The notes under the pieces: generated by a model
Databases searched by the model: none
The model's input: the letters and a program-made list of their open reading frames with translations, nothing else
Told to the model about the DNA's origin: nothing
NCBI GenBank assembly: GCA_026122225.1
Contig: JANEZZ010001479.1
Coordinates: forward strand, 104,259 to 168,258
Reading direction: 5' to 3'
DNA from: Heloderma charlesbogerti
Lineage: Eukaryota; Chordata; Lepidosauria; Squamata; Helodermatidae
Length of the DNA stretch: 64,000 bases
Shown here: positions 54,416-64,000 of the stretch, one piece after another
Numbering within the stretch: position 1 is the first letter of the stretch
Layout of the letters: each line of letters opens with the position of its first letter
Program-made: the position numbers and the translations under genes

Positions 54416-54655
54416 CCAGCATTCTGTTTGCACAGTGGCCAACCAGTTGTTGACCAGGAACCCACAAGCAGGGCATAAGCGCAACAGCACCCTCCCACCC
54501 ATGTTCCCCAGCAGCTGGTGTACATAGGCTCAGCCATCAGGACTAGTAGCCACTGATAGCTTTTTCCTCCAGGAATTTGTCTAACACTCTTTTCAGACCA
54601 TCCAAATTGGTGGCCATCACTACATCCTGCGGTAGTGAATTCCCATTCCAGGTCT
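54416..54655 (-). mobile_element. CR1-like second-subfamily LINE, part 2
   Basis: 'cacagtggccaaccagttgt', 'cccagcagctggtgtacata', 'tagtagccactgatagcttt' and 'ccatccaaattggtggccat'. Completes the element begun at 53,402. Confidence 0.78.
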
Positions 54656-54794
54656 GATTTTCTTACCTGATGGTGCTTCACCTTCCACTCCAATATATAA
54701 TGTTTTTTGTGTTTTGTTTTAAATGTTAGATGTGATCCCCTGCCCTAAACATGATCATTTCAGCCTTTCTAGCAATCAGAGTGTTTTTGGGCAG

Positions 54795-54990
54795 TGTGCA
54801 TACTGAACTCCAGCTTTCTAGCTCGTGCGTTTCTAACAGAACCATTGGGTGATACGCTTCATGTTCCTCCTTTCGAGGGAGAGTTTGAGACATGACTCAT
54901 TTTCAGACGTGTCTTTATTACTCAATTATTTCTTTATTTAAAACATTTCTTGGCCACCTTTCAGGGCAGAAGCCCTCCCAAGGCAGCTCA
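54795..54990 (-). repeat. Inverted duplicate, right member
   Basis: Reverse complement of 52,466-52,665: 'gaactccagctttctagctc' … 'gacatgactcattttcagac' … 'cagaagccctcccaaggcag'. Confidence 0.8.
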
Positions 54991-55788
54991 CAGCAATAAA
55001 ATGCGTAGAAACAGTTAAAATATTTAAAGCGACAAGAACATAAACGCAAGAAAAGAGCAAGAAAAGCAACAATAAAAGCCAATGATAAAGCCAGCAGCAA
55101 TGACAACGGCGACAATGGCAGTTGTATCGGGAGAAGGCCGTAACGTAAAATGAGACGTTTTCAAGGCCTTCTTAAAAGCCCGCCGTGATGGAGCATGGTG
55201 GACCTCCCATGGCAACTTGTTCCAAAGGCATGGGTAGGGATGTCGCGAGTGCCCTCCTTTGTCCAGGAGGCCACTGAACTCCCCCATGCCCAGCCCTTGG
55301 ACCCCGCTTCTTAAGTTGTGGGGCACTGCTGAACAGGGTTGCTGAGCGCCCCGGAGCTCGGCGAGCAGCCGGGAACAGCCTGAGGTTGTTGCTGCGTGTG
55401 CCCCAGCCACTCTCGCTGTCTCCTCCTTGCAAGGAGGGGGCGGCCAGAGCAGCTGGGCCGTGCGCAGTGCTGAGGCCTCCTCCTGCCTCCGTCAGCTGTC
55501 TAGGAAGTCCTTAACAGCCAGCAGGGCCAGGACAAGGCCTCGGCACCCCAACCTCTCTAGCCATCTCTTCCTCGCTGAGGACTCTGGCAGCCAAGTCCTC
55601 GTGTGCAGAAGAGCTCGACTGCTGGAGTTCTTGATGCACAGAGGAGGGGCAGCTCGTGTGGCTCGGCGGGTGGGGCAGGAAGAGCAGGGAGGCTCACCGA
55701 GCAGGTCTGGGCCACACGAGCGGGGGGCGGCTTGTCGAGCTCCCCCGCGCCCTGGATGGAGGTGAGTCTGTCCATCCTTAGGTGTGGG
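54991..55788 (-). other. GC-rich unclassified sequence, possible LINE C-terminal remnant
   Basis: The minus frame near 55,100-55,230 reads PYPCLWNKLPWEVHHAPSRR AFKKALKT, which resembles the last block of L2-like RTs (PRLWNELPSEVR…). The sequence from 55,240 to 55,788 is GC-rich and has no recognised content. Low certainty. Confidence 0.35.
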
Positions 55789-55895
55789 GCCACTGCAGAG
55801 AAGGCCCTCTCTGCAGAGAAGGCCTGCAGTGGGGCCACTGCAGAGAAGGCCCTCTCTGCAGAGAAGGCCTGCAGTGGGGCCACTGCAGAGAAGGC
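55789..55895 (+). repeat. 45-bp tandem repeat, about 2.4 units
   Basis: 'gtggggccactgcagagaag' 'gccctctctgcagagaaggc' 'ctgca' occurs twice in full and once in part, with no mismatches seen. Confidence 0.95.
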
Positions 55896-56126
55896 CCCTG
55901 ACGTGTGGTCACCCCCCTTTTCTTTTAGTAACTCAGTTGTTTCTGGCAGGGTACATAACACTTTCCCGCTTTCTGGTGACTTTTGTGATTTGGGAGTACA
56001 CACCAGCCCCTTTTCGGCATTAATTGAATGCGTGGATGGGGAGGGAAGGCATGGAGGTGCAGCCATCCCACCTCCGGGCTTGCACTCTAAAGGTCTGAAA
56101 GAGCACCTGTGTGTGCAACAGAGAAC

Positions 56127-56346
56127 CGGTGTGGTGTAGTGGTTAGAGCATTGGATTGGGATGGGGGAGATCCCGGTTCTATACCCCACTCAGCCATGAA
56201 GCTCCCTCAATGGCTTTGGACAGTCACTGATTCTTAGCCTAGCAAACCTCAGAGGGTTGTTGTGAGGAGGAGGAGCATGTAAACCACCTTTGGTTCTTTG
56301 CAAGAGGAAAGAGGCAGGATATAAATGTCATAATAAAATAAAGAAA
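56127..56346 (+). mobile_element. CORE-SINE (tRNA head, MIR-like core)
   Basis: 'aaccggtgtggtgtagtggt', 'tcccggttctataccccact', 'acctcagagggttgttgtga', 'gaggcaggatataaatgtca' and an ATAAAATAAA tail. Confidence 0.8.
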
Positions 56347-56650
56347 AAATAAACTGTATGTGCTATTTCTGTATGTACTACTGCATTGACTACTACTGTA
56401 TGCGTGGCAGGCCCTTTCCATGTGGTTGGGAACTCTACTAATTTCCCAATCACATGGAGAGAAACTGGCAGGCGTACCGTGGTATACGCAGGAACTCATT
56501 CGGACATCGTAAGAAACATGTGGAGGTCAGGCATGTGCAATCCTCTTCTCCTTCCCTGTGTTCAGAAACACCAAGCATGGCTTCCGAGCCTTCTGTTTTG
56601 AGGGAGAGATGCAAAGACGTTTCGTTTTCACATTTGCCTGATATTCAGGG
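56347..56650. other. No recognised gene
   Basis: Anonymous sequence; nothing supported. Confidence 0.4.
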
Positions 56651-57130
56651 TAGGGATGTTGTGGATGCCAGACTGGGTCCGGGAATCCGTCGGGCCTCCC
56701 CCGCCCCCAACCCCGGACTGTGCCCGCTGAGCCCCTGCCCTTGCTCGCCCCCGCTCGTGCCCTCCCAGACTCACCCCGGCCTGTCCAGCGAACGTCTGCA
56801 ATTTCGCTGCCCCCTTTTTTATTTTAACAGAAAAAAGGGAGCTTAAAAAATGCACATATCTCAATCTGCACAGTTTGGGGCTGGGGAAGCTCAATGCGCG
56901 CAATATTAGAGGCATAATAAGATGGGTGCCGGCGCAACATCCCCCGGGCGGTGGGGTGGCAACTGGGCCTCCAGATAGCACCAAAGCGCACCGAAGTGCT
57001 TTGGAGTGATCTGATTTGCTTTGTCCGCTTCGTGCCCCCTCCACCTCAACTTGGAGGTGGCCTGAAGCGGCCCGAAGCATCCTGCTCCGACTCGGAACTC
57101 GGGCTTCGAGAGAAGCGGTGCACAGCCCTA
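56651..57130. mobile_element. hAT-like GC-rich non-autonomous element
   Basis: TAGGGATGT at the left and '…gtgcacagcccta' at the right. Internal palindromic 'agcgcaccgaagtgctttgg' and 'gaagcggcccgaagcat'. No 8-bp match in the flanks (ATTCAGGG vs GCTTTAAA), so a diverged or rearranged copy. Confidence 0.65.
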
Positions 57131-57149
57131 GCTTTAAACACTGGTGGCT

Positions 57150-57325
57150 GAGATTGCTTTTTTTCCTCCTCCCTCCACATCCCCATTTTCTTGTGTGTTA
57201 TGTCCTTTTGAGTTCATGCCAGAGGACAGGGGCTCTCTTACTGATATCTGTAAGCCACTCTGGGGCCTTTTTTGGCTGATGAGTGGGGTACAAATGCTTT
57301 TAACAAGCAAATGAATACAACAGTT
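57150..57325 (+). mobile_element. LINE 3' tail (L2/CR1-like), short
   Basis: Pyrimidine-rich leader, 'cttgtgtgttatgtcctttt', 'ggacaggggctctcttactg', 'ctgatgagtggggtacaaat'. Parallel to 23,190-23,345. Confidence 0.55.
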
Positions 57326-58139
57326 GGTGAATGAAGTCCATGCATCTCTAATCTGCATCTGTATTAATATCGTCCCTGATTCTAGGTGTCCTTCACACGG
57401 GATCTGCTTCCATGCATGCTGGATTGGGACAAAAATGAGTAAAAAATGTGGGTAAATCAAGTTGGCTCTTCTGCTTATTGTTTACAAGGGAAGCTGTTTT
57501 CCTTACATTTAGCCATAGACTTCCTCCCTCCATATACTTGGGCTGTTACTTCATTAAAGGACACTGTGATTTATCTCACAGTCTCTCCTGTGCATAAGTA
57601 CGCACTAATGTCCAGATGGCTTGGAAATTGCTGATGTGGTGCTGAAGCACAGTTTATATGCTGAAGTCAATGTGCTTTATTAAAAAGGAGTAGCTTCTGC
57701 TCCCTCTTGGGAAATATATATGCATGTGGGGGCCAAATCATCCGTCTGACACTGTGCTTGAATCCCCGGGTATCTGTTTTCCTTCATCCCTCTCAGTTTA
57801 AGCAAGAACAGTACAGTGTAGGAGATGGAAGACACACATGTTTGAGTTTATTCCAGAGTCTTCAGGCAGGTAATAAGTGGGAAGGTTTGAGGCGTTTGAT
57901 CTTTGCAAATTTCCGTACTACCAGACCTGATCTGTGTTTCCTGGACAAATGTGTGGATCAGAACTTAAGATATCCCTTGGCTTTCCTCTTGGCTCAAAAA
58001 AGTACCAAAGATAAAGAAATATATTTAAAGTGCATATTTTGGGAGAGAAAACGTATTTTGAAATACAAATGCAAACACCTAGGAAAATGGAAATGTTCAT
58101 GTGGATTAAAACAACAACAGCAGATTAATGTGGCAAAGT
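57326..58139. other. No recognised gene
   Basis: The frame 57,707-58,141 has no domain I recognise; its lysine-rich end comes from A-rich DNA. Nothing else supported. Confidence 0.4.
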
Positions 58140-58360
58140 GATGGAACCAGTGAAGGCTGGTGGCTCTGATGTCCGTGGGGCAGTGACTCCACTCCGGGTT
58201 TCAGTCGGAACCAGTCAGAAGTCTCAAGGAGCTCTCCAAGGTGCTGAACTGGTTTTTTGGGGACAGGGGTCAGCACCTTGGAGAGCTCCTTTTGAGTTCT
58301 GGCTGGTTCTGACTGAAGCCTGGAGCAGATTCACTGCCACCAGCCTCCACTGGATGGAAC
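58140..58360. mobile_element. hAT-type MITE with perfect 8-bp TSD
   Basis: The element is 58,148-58,352 with CAGTGAAGGCTGGTGGC and …gccaccagcctccactg ends. GATGGAAC is duplicated at 58,140-58,147 and 58,353-58,360. The inner arms 'ctccaaggtgctgaac' and 'gtcagcaccttggag' pair as well. Confidence 0.9.
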
Positions 58361-58552
58361 AAATGTATGGGTGAATAGCAGTGGCAAGGTGGTGCTGGGG
58401 CTTGCAGGGACACAGCACTGGCACTTTTTGATTAGCAAGGACTCTGGTGTCATCTGCCACCCCCCTCAGACATCCCTGTTCCCCTGAGCTTAGCTGCAAT
58501 TCTCAGTGGAGCTGGGGGGAAATGTTTTTTCCAGCAAGAACATAGAATAGTC

Positions 58553-59318
58553 ATAGAATCATAGAAGTGTAGGATTGGAAGGGGCCTACAAGGCCATCGA
58601 GTCCAACCCCCTGCTCAATGCAGGAATCCAAGTCAGAGCATCCCTGACGGGTGGCTGTCCAGCCTCGTATTGAATGCCTCCAGTGTGGGAGAGCCCACCG
58701 CCTCCCCAGGGAATTGGTTCCATTCTCGTATTGCTCTAACAGTCAGAAAGTTTCTCCTGATGTTCAGCTGGAATCTGGCTTCCTGTCACTTGAGCCCTTG
58801 GTTCCGTGTCCTGCACTCTGGGATGATCGAGAAGAGATCCTGGCCTTCCTCTCTGTGACAACCTTGCAAGTACTTGAAGAGCGCTCTCCTATGTCCCCTC
58901 AGTCTTCTCTTCTCAAGGCTAAACACACCCAGTTCTTCCAGTCTCTCCTCACAGGGTTTTGTTTCCAGTTCCCTGATCATCTTTGCTGCCCTCCTCTGAA
59001 CCCTCTCCAGCTTGTCTGCATCCTTCTTCAAGTGTGGTGCCCAGAACTGGACACAGCACTCCAGATGAGGCCTAACCAGTGCTGAGTAGAGGGGAACTAG
59101 TACTTCCCGGGATGTGGAAGCGATGCTTCTATTAATGCAGCCCAAAATAGCATTTGCCTTTTTTGCAGCCACATCACGTTGTGGGCTCATATTCAGCTTG
59201 TGATCGACAACAATTCCAAGATCCTTCTTGCTTGTCATGTTGTTGAGCCACGTTTCTCCCATCTTGTAACTGTGCATTTGGTTTCTTTTTCCTAGGTGCA
59301 GAACTTGGCATTTATATA
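58553..59318 (-). mobile_element. CR1 LINE 3' end with RT C-terminal remnant
   Basis: CATAGAATCATAG tail words start it. The minus frame 58,786-59,331 is open across the C-terminal block ([72 protein letters not shown]). It ends abruptly at 59,318 next to the repeat shared with 51,264. Confidence 0.9.
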
Positions 59319-59324
59319 TAGTGT

Positions 59325-59545
59325 TCCCCATTGCAATGCACCGTATTTTGGGCTGGCTTGGTCTCGAATGGGCAGTGAAGATCCAGTAGCTTTACAAAAG
59401 GGCTGCTCCTGCTGGAGATGGAACTGCTAGAATGCTTTGTAGATATGAATCAACACAGCCACGTGCATTTTTGGACTCTCCTTGGAGGCGCGGCTGTCAT
59501 GATGAGTGCCTGCACTTCAGAAGTTACCACCACACCACCAGTGAA
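59325..59545 (+). repeat. Unclassified dispersed repeat, copy 2
   Basis: 'aatgcaccgtattttgggct', 'tagctttacaaaagggctgc', 'aacacagccacgtgcatttt', 'gcctgcacttcagaagttac'. Same order as 51,264-51,485. Confidence 0.65.
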
Positions 59546-59654
59546 TGGAAAAGAAACTGGAAATAGAGCAATTCACCCATCAATAGCAATACTAATTCAA
59601 TTTTAGTTTTTTCAATAAAGCTTTTATTGTTTCAAAGCAAGCATACAAAAAACA

Positions 59655-59918
59655 CAGATAAGAGCCAGCGTGGTGTAGAGGCTAGAGTGTTGGACTGGGA
59701 GCCGGGAGATCTGGGTTCTAGCCCCCACTCGGTCATGGAAGCTCACTGGGTGACTTTGGGCCAGTCACACACTCTCAGCCCAACCTACCTCACAGGGTTG
59801 TTGTTGTGAGGATAAAATTGAGAGGAGGAGGATCATGTAAGCCGCCTTGGGTTCCTTGCAAGAGGAAAAAAGGTGGGATATACAGGCAATAAATAAATAA
59901 ATAAATAAAATCAGATAA
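59655..59918 (+). mobile_element. CORE-SINE with 7-bp TSD
   Basis: The element is 59,662-59,911. CAGATAA is duplicated at 59,655-59,661 and 59,912-59,918. tRNA head 'gagccagcgtggtgtagagg' and 'gggttctagcccc', core 'gggccagtcacacactctca' and 'acctcacagggttgttgttg', tail with AAATAAATAAAT. Confidence 0.85.
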
Positions 59919-60829
59919 AACATATGTAACACATTTTTAATCCGCTTGCAAAGTCAAAACGTTTATAGCTTTGGGCTGCAAAGGCAAAATCGGGCAGTGC
60001 CTGGAGAATGGTCTTATTATGACATGTAAACAAAAAAAATTATTCCGAGTTGGACCAGATGGACTTTTACTCCAAAAATGTATCTAATACTCAGAATGAA
60101 TTTGGGAAAAAATAGAACAATAGAACAGATAATGAGGCAGGTCCCTCCTCTTTGCCGCTACGACAAGGGCAAAGTCTGGAGGCATAAGGCATTTTTTTAC
60201 TAGTAATACTAAAAATGCCAGCCTATGTTAGCTTAAAGCTCTTACTGCTAGAAACTAAGCCTTAGGAGAGGCAGTTCAATCTTTTAGAGCAGGGGAAAAA
60301 ACTACACAAAAGCTGGGAAGCCACCGAAGGATTGGTGGTAAAGGGAAAGGGTGTGGGGCCAGGGCATGGCCATATGGGGACCCCAAGAAGGCCATCTTTG
60401 GCCCTAGGCCTGAGGTTCTCCAGCCCCGTTTTAGTGGATGAAATTGCCCTCAATGGTAAGACCACTTTCATGGACCTTTAAAGAAAATCCATTCTCCGTA
60501 AAAACTGCTCCTGACTGGGAGGGCATTTTTCGGTCTGGCTCTCCGCAAACGTGGCATCAGAGGTTCTCTGATGAGAACTTTTGACTCCCCACTACCTGAA
60601 AAGGATGAAATGCAGGCAATAAATGTATAGGGTGCATATGGGATGTAGTGGCAGACACTAGCTGATCTATTCAGTTCATTCTCTCACCAAGTCCTGGTCC
60701 CACAAGATCTGGCCACCATCACTGGACTGAATGGATGCCCAGGATTAGATGCAGGGCAAACAAGAAGGGCCATAAAACAATTTATGAAATTGTTGATTTA
60801 GAAAGCGCTTTTCAACAGTGGAACAACTT
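59919..60829. other. No gene; weak traces of the old dispersed repeat
   Basis: 60,230-60,440 ('gctcttactgctagaaacta', 'aggagaggcagttcaatctt') echoes 24,440-24,500 and 48,060-48,120. The rest is anonymous. Confidence 0.4.
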
Positions 60830-60950
60830 GACTTGGGAAACAGTGGGTTCTCCTTCGCTGGAGGCATTTCAGCAGAAGCTGGACAGCCATCTGTCAGGGA
60901 AGGTGGAGTTGGAGCAGATGACCTCCAAGGAGCCTTCCAACCCTCAGAGA
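60830..60950 (+). mobile_element. Old CR1 3' end
   Basis: 'gggttctccttcgctggagg', 'agctggacagccatctgtca' and 'ggagccttccaaccct' match CR1 with many changes. The ATTCTATG tail is absent. Confidence 0.6.
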
Positions 60951-62109
60951 CCAGACCAGTCACCAGTGACCTCAAGGGGATTGTGGGGCCAGTGTCAAGG
61001 GGAGGTATGGTTGGGCACCTGCTAAGGATCCACACTATAGGAAGGGCCAGTGACAGCTTCCTAGACTTGCTCCTCCGCTTCGCCATTGCAACCTGCTTGT
61101 TTGCTTGCTTCTCACTCTGGCCTAGGCAATGGTGGTGGAGAGATGGAGCAAGAGGCACCATGGCCTACCTGCTCCCTGGCTCTCTGCCTTTCCAGCAAGC
61201 AAGTGGCAACCCTGAGGAGAAAGAGGCTAAGGAGCAAGAGCAGTTGGTGAAAATGGCAGTGAGAATGTAGACTCACTGAGGGAGCGGGCCCATGGAGGGG
61301 GCCTTGCCCAAGGGTTCTCCAAAACCTGGAGGTGGCACTGAGGGTTGCCAACCATGATAAAAAAATAAGTCATGTCCCTTCAATCTTTGGTTGAGAGAAG
61401 GTGAGAAGGAAAAGGCAGGCTGCAAGCTGGTGACAGAAAGCAGCAAGTGATGTTGTGAATGAATGTGTTCGAAGCATGGATTTCCTCAGGGGCAAAGTGT
61501 CTTCTTGTGTCTTCCTCAAAAAAAGCTTGCTTGAAAGTACCTTATTGATCAGCTTTGTCCTGGTTGCCCTGTACTCGAGTAAGATACATGAACGATCCTT
61601 GTAGTTGTGGATGAATTCAGGTCAAATCTTGCTGGGCATTCATTCTTCTCAAAACAAATGGCTCCTGTCTGGCTGTGGCTTGAAGCTTGGATCTTCCATT
61701 ATGTTCCCAATGGCCCCAGTGAAACCAAAGCAGAAACTGGTGGCGCAGGGCACAGCTGAAATGAAAACAAAGGGCTCAAGGGCAAAACCTGGAAAACAGG
61801 GAGCTTCCTCATACTGAGACAGGCCATGGTCTATCGAGCACATGCGCCCCCCAGCCTTTTTTTGCAGCCCCCACCAACACTGAGTCACCACATTTACGGC
61901 GGAAATTCCATGGCGTGGCAGTGCAGATCTCTCTTTAAAACAAGCATGCTGCAAATTTGGTGGGGTGGAAGTGGGGCTTTTCGTGGTGGCAGGAAGGGGT
62001 GCAACCCCTGGTGGGTCCTGGGGGGAGGGTGGGAAATTGGCCGACATTGCCCATCCTTGGTATATACTGACTGACAGCTGATCGCCAGAGTTTTAGACAG
62101 GAGCCTTTT
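60951..62109. other. No recognised gene
   Basis: Frames at 60,735-61,270 and 61,649-62,047 include part of the CR1 remnant or have no domain. No supported feature. Confidence 0.4.
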
Positions 62110-62182
62110 CAAGAGAAAGATGGCAGGAATTGAACCGGGGACCTTTTGCATGTGAGGGACATGATCCGCCTCTGACCCCTGG
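62110..62182 (-). mobile_element. tRNA-like SINE head
   Basis: 'ggaattgaaccggggacctt' and 'ttgcatgtgagggacatgat' are the complement of the head at 3,083. Confidence 0.5.
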
Positions 62183-62664
62183 CCCCTCCCCAAAAGGCAG
62201 TTATCAGCAGGATTGTTGGACTGTACCTCATGTAATAATAGAATTCTGACTGGTTACAATGTGAACCTCAAAAAACAGTCTGCATTTGAAAGGAGGTGGG
62301 ATTGGAAACTTCAGATTTTGAAACATGATGCCTAATTGACATGTTGAAGTGACCATCCCCCAAAAAGAAGGGGAGCAGGGAAGAGAGCATAGAAATGGAA
62401 AATAAAATAAAACTGGCTTCATTCCCCCCTCTTCCCACACCCACCGACTCTCCCTTCCTCCCTGTCTCACACACAGCTTTACCTTTAGTTTTATGGTTTG
62501 ATGCGTCAAGTGTTTCTGATCAAGATTACTTTGCTCAAACTGCCAACTTTGGATCAATAAATTTTGGAGAAACAATGGCTTTAAAGGGCACTCTTAACAC
62601 ACAACTCTCCTTCACTCCCCCCTTCTCTCTTCACTTACCCACACAATATAAATATATATACAAG
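62183..62664. other. No recognised gene; base composition begins to shift
   Basis: Ordinary mixed sequence until about 62,588. From 62,589 to 62,664 only one G occurs (at 62,664). The long frame 62,395-62,820 spans this change and has no domain. Confidence 0.5.
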
Positions 62665-64000
62665 AATCACCCCATTCCCCTCCCTTATTCATCACTAACA
62701 AAAAACCATAAATATCCACAACCCACCCCAAAAATATCAAAAAAACAATCAAAAATCCCCTTAAACAACCCTCACACCCACACCCTAAACCCCTTATCCA
62801 TAAAAATATATCTCAAATAACCAACCACCAAAATCCCTTTAAAACACCACAACCACCACCCCTCCAAAAATACATCCTAAACCATTACCTCATCCCCCAA
62901 AAAAATTAAATACAAACATCAACTCTCCCAACAAATCCCCAATTCACTCATTTTCAAAATCCTTCACCTATCCAAAATTCAATTCTACAATTAATCCCTT
63001 AATAACCCACTTACATAACCTACCCCCATCCCATCCCCCCCAAACAACCCAATATTCAAATTTCCAACTCCTATACATTATCACACCTTCCTTACTTAAC
63101 AACTTTCACCTCCCCATTCCCATCCCCCCCCCTAATATATAACCTACCCCTACACCCAAACCATACCCTCCACTTAAACTCAACCAAACACCAAACAAAA
63201 CAACACAACCAAAACCAAATCCCCCCCACCTATTCACAACATACCCAATCTCATACCCAACTATTATAAAAAATATTCTTTTTATAAACCCCAACTTAAA
63301 AACCATCCCACTCTCCATACCCAACTCATTTTCATTAAAAATTTTTTTTTTTATTAAAACAAATTCAAAAACACTCCTTAAAAATATTAAACATCCAATA
63401 TTTTTACCCCCATAAAAAACCCCACATTTAATACCCTATTATCCCAAAATTAATCCTTCCATAACCACTTCTCCAATCTAAAATCACACCTACTTACCTC
63501 AAATATTTCAACCCAACCTCTCCCACCTACATCACATCCCATTTCACCCCTATTATCATTTCTACCATAATCTTATTTTTACCCTTAAATCCAAACTCTT
63601 TCTCTCTCCCCCCATAAAACTCAATTTATAAAACACCCCTTCATTTACATAACTCACACTCTTTTCACCTCTACAAACCCCTTTATTTTTTCATTTTTCC
63701 CAAATCTCTCATCCACCCACTCTCCTACACCCCTCACTTCCCTCTCACAAACCTCATTCCAATTTAACCCCCCATTCCAACTCTCAACTAATTTCCATAC
63801 CTACTTACTATTACCCATTCCCCCAACAATATTACAAACAACCTTTTCCTAATACTCCTCACTCCCATTCCTTACTCTCCTTCTTCCTACCCCTACTTAA
63901 TTCACTACCCCCTATTACTCCATACACACCCCCCCCCCTCTTCTTCATAATATACACCCCTTCCTCTCTCAACACCCCCATCCCATACTTCAATTCACTT
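62665..64000 (+). other. Terminal tract with no G on the + strand
   Basis: I read every line: there is no G in 1,336 consecutive bases to the end of the window. The tract is not a simple repeat. It has short poly-C (up to about 9) and poly-T runs, and A, C and T are about equal (20, 21 and 19 in 63,421-63,480). It resembles none of the repeats in the window. The minus-strand frame at 63,106-63,324 is a composition effect. Confidence 0.97.

Noticed and set aside
55557..56189. 210-residue minus-strand frame
   Set aside because: It is held open by the 45-bp tandem repeat and GC-rich composition, runs into a CORE-SINE, and has no recognised domain.
62395..63324. Frames inside and entering the G-free tract
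   Set aside because: A tract without G has few stop codons on the + strand in some frames (TAG and TGA cannot occur), so open frames are expected by composition.

Overview
The window reads as non-coding, repeat-dense DNA from a vertebrate, most likely a squamate reptile (lizard or snake). The main evidence is the mixture of retroposons: several copies of a BovB/RTE LINE, tRNA-headed SINEs with a BovB-type tail (Sauria SINE type), 5S-rRNA-headed SINEs (5S-Sauria type), CR1 LINE 3' ends carrying ATTCTATG tails, an L2-like LINE, CORE/MIR-like SINEs, and long tetranucleotide microsatellites. I found no host protein-coding exon I could defend, no RNA gene that looks functional, and no prokaryotic features. 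Nearly every long open frame is transposon ORF remnant or low-complexity translation.

Layout: 0-7 kb holds hAT-like non-autonomous DNA elements, one CR1 3' end and a repeat-poor stretch (5.2-6.9 kb). 7.16-10.38 kb is a near full-length BovB with an 8-bp target duplication, inserted in a small palindromic element. 10.8-12.8 kb is microsatellite, including about 1.1 kb of compound CATC/CTAT/CTGT/CT array with internal higher-order copies. 13-21.7 kb is CR1, BovB fragments, 5S-derived SINEs and MITEs. 22-27.4 kb has a solo LTR, a candidate conserved non-coding stretch, an L2-like ORF and a CR1 interrupted by a large palindrome. 28-39.6 kb has a complete Sauria SINE and several hAT-type elements with good 8-bp duplications (33.18, 35.96, 37.07, 39.18 kb). 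41.3-42.5 kb is a 1.16-kb long inverted repeat. 42.8-45.9 kb is an older LINE carrying two BovB insertions, one of which has the inverted-5' structure expected of twin priming. 47.4-48.0 kb is a second copy of the LTR. 49.0-50.4 kb is a three-level nest of DNA elements. 51-60 kb is more BovB, CR1, SINE and MITE sequence. From 62,665 to the end (1,336 bases) the + strand has no G at all.

The two strongest signals are (1) a family of non-autonomous elements with TAGGGATGT ends and 8-bp target duplications (hAT-like) whose interiors are arrays of compound palindromes in variable number, and (2) the G-free terminal tract. The tract is either an assembly or base-calling artefact or a very unusual sequence, and should be settled before anything is built on it. 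Several nested insertions give a relative order of transposon activity: BovB, CR1, hAT and LTR elements all landed in older repeats. Gene symbols are left blank because no host gene was recognised.
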